This document shows, piece after piece, positions 5,034 through 6,725 of a DNA stretch of 6,725 nt; the first letter of the stretch is position 1; the number at the start of each line of letters is the position of its first letter. A program made the position numbers and the translations under genes. The stretch is taken from assembly GCA_030611625.1 (NCBI GenBank), contig JAUWPK010000208.1, forward strand, positions 1 through 6,725, read 5' to 3'. This DNA is from Promethearchaeum sp. GTDB taxonomy: Archaea; Asgardarchaeota; Lokiarchaeia; Sigyniarchaeales; Promethearchaeaceae. Below the pieces are notes generated by a model, which saw only the letters and a list, made by a program, of their open reading frames with translations, did no database searches and was not told where the DNA came from.

Positions 5034-5948
5034 TTACTCAAATATCAAAGTAAAATTAACAAGATCAAATAATTCTTTAACCTCGTCGTAACATATTGGT
5101 GTAATTTTGATGATATTTTTTGTTTTTCTTAAATTATTTAATATGATTCTTAATGTAGTTTTAAGAGCACCTATAGAAAAGCTATTTAACACCAATTCAG
5201 TAATACAATTAACATCATTTGGAACCTTAGATTCTCTTCCAACTTGTTCCTTTAATGAAGGACAATAAACCTCATTTGTTGAGATTATTAGATCTTTTTT
5301 ATTGATATTTCTCGCTCCAATTTTCGACCCTGAAGCAATTAATCCATAAATTTGAACGGTATCAGGATATTTAAATAAGAAATTTGATATTTTTGATTCA
5401 AGTTTCATTGCAGATTTTACAGTCTTAAAAAACAAAAACAAACTTGCACCTAAGAAACCCGGTTGAATCCCTATTTTTTGTTCTATCCAAAAATCTCCCC
5501 CAGTCATTGGAATTGAAAGAAATTTCCTTCCAAATTTTTCTTCTATAACATTGTAACTATCTCCAAAATCGCCGAGTTCCTTTTCACTATTGAAAAAATC
5601 TAATGGATTAGGAGTCCAAGAAAAAACTCGAATACCTAATTTAGGAAATAAAGAAGTGGAAATTCTTTCATTTAGAAATTTTATTAGGAATTTTGATGAT
5701 AATTCTTCATCATCTGAATTTTTTTGTACCCAAACACTACAAACTACTCCCCATCGATGATCAGGTGTTTTTTCAGGAGATAAAAAAGTATGGATTCCAG
5801 CTTCTGATTTTCCATAAGGAAGGGACGATTGTGCACAAAATTCAAGAGCGATATGTTTCAAAATCTCCTTTTTAAATCCTGTAATTAAAATTGAAGCCCC
5901 TAACCCTCGAAATACATCAAAACTAAGATTTTTATCTATCTTTTTCAC
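5034..5948 (-). CDS. ftr: Formylmethanofuran:tetrahydromethanopterin N-formyltransferase
   Basis: A 304-residue cytoplasmic enzyme, close to the usual length of about 300. Ftr moves the formyl group between formylmethanofuran and N5 of tetrahydromethanopterin (EC 2.3.1.101), an early step of the archaeal Wood-Ljungdahl methyl branch. Family landmarks in order are S48-E-A-G51-I, S57-P-E-K60-T-P62-D63, F128-G-D130-x-Y132, F139-G-R141-K, I146-P-M-T-G150-G151-D152-F, G160-I, I204-A-S-G207-S-K209-I-G211-A, T224-N225, C229-P-S-L232-K, and V242-P-N-D245-V-N247. The start is GTG at 5948; an in-frame TGA lies 21 bases upstream, and the N-terminal F10-D-V-F aligns with the family N-terminus. The ribosome site is weak. 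The gene stands alone on the minus strand and is divergent from the acidic-protein gene across a palindrome-rich promoter region. The C-terminal tail after about residue 280 differs from the methanogen enzymes I remember. Confidence 0.9.
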   Translation of the reverse strand: MKKIDKNLSFDVFRGLGASILITGFKKEILKHIALEFCAQSSLPYGKSEAGIHTFLSPEKTPDHRWGVVCSVWVQKNSDDEELSSKFLIKFLNERISTSLFPKLGIRVFSWTPNPLDFFNSEKELGDFGDSYNVIEEKFGRKFLSIPMTGGDFWIEQKIGIQPGFLGASLFLFFKTVKSAMKLESKISNFLFKYPDTVQIYGLIASGSKIGARNINKKDLIISTNEVYCPSLKEQVGRESKVPNDVNCITELVLNSFSIGALKTTLRIILNNLRKTKNIIKITPICYDEVKELFDLVNFTLIFE

Positions 5949-5965
5949 GATCTTTTTCCATTTTT

Positions 5966-5987
5966 TTCATGATACATTCATGATACA
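5966..5987. repeat. Two perfect tandem copies of an 11-base unit upstream of ftr
   Basis: TTCATGATACA occurs at 5966-5976 and again, directly abutting, at 5977-5987. The second copy also forms the left part of a perfect palindrome (5977-5991). An 11-base period is close to one DNA helical turn, which would place two bound proteins on the same face. The repeat lies 18-39 bases upstream of the ftr start. Confidence 0.7.
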
Positions 5988-5991
5988 TGAA
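5977..5991. promoter_or_regulatory. Operator-like palindrome on the ftr side
   Basis: TTCATG-ATA-CATGAA is a perfect 6-3-6 palindrome. If the minus-strand TATA-like CTTTAAGA (6000 to 5993) drives ftr, transcription would start near 5970-5975, so a protein bound here would sit between the TATA element and the start site or over the start. Confidence 0.5.
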
Positions 5992-5992
5992 T

Positions 5993-6008
5993 TCTTAAAG
6001 TTTTAAGA
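5993..6008. promoter_or_regulatory. Central palindrome holding a TATA-like element for each direction
   Basis: TCTTAAA-GT-TTTAAGA is a perfect 7-2-7 palindrome. It supplies CTTTAAGA on the minus strand toward ftr and TTTTAAGA on the plus strand toward the 6055 gene. Neither is a strong TATA box, but each lies at a workable distance from its gene: predicted starts are near 5970-5975 and 6030. Confidence 0.45.
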
Positions 6009-6025
6009 TTTCTATTCAATAGAAA
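6009..6025. promoter_or_regulatory. Operator-like palindrome on the acidic-protein side
   Basis: TTTCTATT-C-AATAGAAA is a perfect 8-1-8 palindrome directly abutting the central one. It lies just upstream of the start expected for the rightward gene. Its sequence differs from the palindrome on the ftr side. Confidence 0.5.
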
Positions 6026-6054
6026 GGTAATTAAAAGGAAAAAAAGTGAATACC

Positions 6055-6725
6055 ATGATCAAAGGAATAATAATCATTAAATTTGTTATGGATGCCCCCG
6101 ATATAATTGAAACTGAGCAAGTAATTAAACAAGATGATGAAATTGGTGAAGCAGAGGGAGAAGATGAAGATTATTCCGAAGAAGAAGAAGATGAAGAAGA
6201 CGAAGAAGAAGAAATAATTCCAAAATTAGCAAAATGGGAAGTCTTCAACGAGTATTATTCTGATAAAAAGGACAAACCTAAACGCGAATTTTTAGATGGA
6301 ATTATGAAAAGTTTTATTGCAACGGCTACGCTGGAGGATTTAAATTTTCGAGCATCTCCTTATAAATTCTATATTGTTCCCTTAAAAATACAAAAAGAAA
6401 CCACAAAATACTGTATAATCTATATTCTTGATATCTTTGAATCCTTAGAGATAGTCAAAATCCATCCAAAGAAAATTAATGATTCAATATTGGAAATTAT
6501 GTCTAATAAAATTGCTTTATCTAATAAATTAAGAAATATCTATATTGAAAAGAATAATATTCTTGAGAAAGTAGAAAATGAAGGAATTTTAAAAAATGAA
6601 ATCGGCTCTATCGCTAATAGACTTATAGATGAGGGAAAGTTTGAAGAAGCTCAAAAATTTATTAAATTAGCAAAAGATATCCCCTCTAAATTCGTAAATG
6701 CATTCACAAAAAGTAAAAAAGAAGT
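6055..6725 (+). CDS. Protein with an acidic run, possibly longin/roadblock-like (C-terminus missing)
   Basis: The frame is open from ATG 6055 to the right edge, giving 223 full codons. The N-terminus M-I-K-G-I-I-I-I-K-F looks like a first beta strand. A disordered acidic run follows: 21 of the 27 residues from 27 to 53 are Asp or Glu. Residues about 57-148 show alternating helices and strands (FLDGIMKSFIA, then YKFYIVPL, then KYCIIYILDI), loosely like the longin or roadblock folds common in Asgard archaea; this is weak evidence. Residues about 150-223 are helical and charged, and IANRLIDEGKFEEAQKFIKLA resembles a TPR-type helix pair. GTG at 6046 is an alternative start, better spaced from AAAAGGAA (6033-6040). 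The gene is divergent from ftr and shares its promoter region. Its function is unknown. Confidence 0.7.
   Translation, partial: MIKGIIIIKFVMDAPDIIETEQVIKQDDEIGEAEGEDEDYSEEEEDEEDEEEEIIPKLAKWEVFNEYYSDKKDKPKREFLDGIMKSFIATATLEDLNFRASPYKFYIVPLKIQKETTKYCIIYILDIFESLEIVKIHPKKINDSILEIMSNKIALSNKLRNIYIEKNNILEKVENEGILKNEIGSIANRLIDEGKFEEAQKFIKLAKDIPSKFVNAFTKSKKE
6139..6213 (+). repeat. Low-complexity purine tract coding for the acidic run
   Basis: This stretch is built mostly of GAA and GAT codons, so the plus strand is almost entirely purine with a three-base rhythm. It encodes residues 29-53 of the acidic protein. Such tracts change length easily by slippage, so length variation between related strains would be expected. 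Confidence 0.75.

Noticed and set aside
5693..5875. Plus-strand open frame of 60 codons
   Set aside because: It is antisense to the well-supported ftr gene and shows no motif of its own.
5966..5987. Start of a CRISPR array or iteron origin
   Set aside because: There are only two copies, with no spacers and no further units on either side. A promoter operator fits better.

Overview
The window looks like chromosomal DNA of an Asgard archaeon, most likely of the Lokiarchaeia/Promethearchaeia type. The evidence is a Rab/Ras-like small GTPase, a tetrahydromethanopterin-dependent C1 enzyme (formyltransferase Ftr), an archaeal-type CDP-alcohol phosphatidyltransferase, a TrmB-like winged-helix sensor protein, TATA-box promoters, Shine-Dalgarno sites of the GGAGG type and very AT-rich DNA with short gaps. 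The assignment is inferred from gene content; no rRNA or other marker gene is present.

Layout. (1) 1-262, minus: 5' part of a membrane protein gene that runs off the left edge. (2) 410-2776, plus: a three-gene unit of small GTPase, winged-helix sensor/regulator and a PP-loop-like protein with TtuA-style cysteines. (3) 2828-4032, minus: a three-gene unit read in the order yjbQ, a 47-residue zinc-ribbon protein, CDP-alcohol phosphatidyltransferase. (4) 4126-4957, plus: two small genes of unknown role, one helical and unusually GC-rich, the other a C2H2 zinc finger joined to a possible helix-turn-helix. (5) 5034-5948, minus: ftr. (6) 6055-6725, plus: the start of a gene with a long acidic run, cut by the right edge. 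Regions 5 and 6 are divergent, and the 105-base gap between them carries three abutting perfect palindromes and a tandem 11-mer.

How the genes may work together. Ftr belongs to the archaeal methyl branch of the Wood-Ljungdahl pathway (formylmethanofuran to formyl-H4MPT). The phosphatidyltransferase makes an archaeal phospholipid headgroup, probably archaetidylinositol phosphate. The GTPase unit joins a eukaryote-like switch protein to a predicted DNA-binding sensor and a nucleotide-handling enzyme. This suggests a regulatory module, but the link rests only on co-orientation and tight spacing.

The most interesting items are the GTPase with Glu at the catalytic Gln position and its gene neighbourhood, the PP-loop protein with an altered P-loop but retained iron-sulfur-type cysteines, the symmetric ftr divergent promoter, and the GC-rich genes at 4126-4957. 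I saw no tRNA, rRNA, CRISPR array or insertion sequence.
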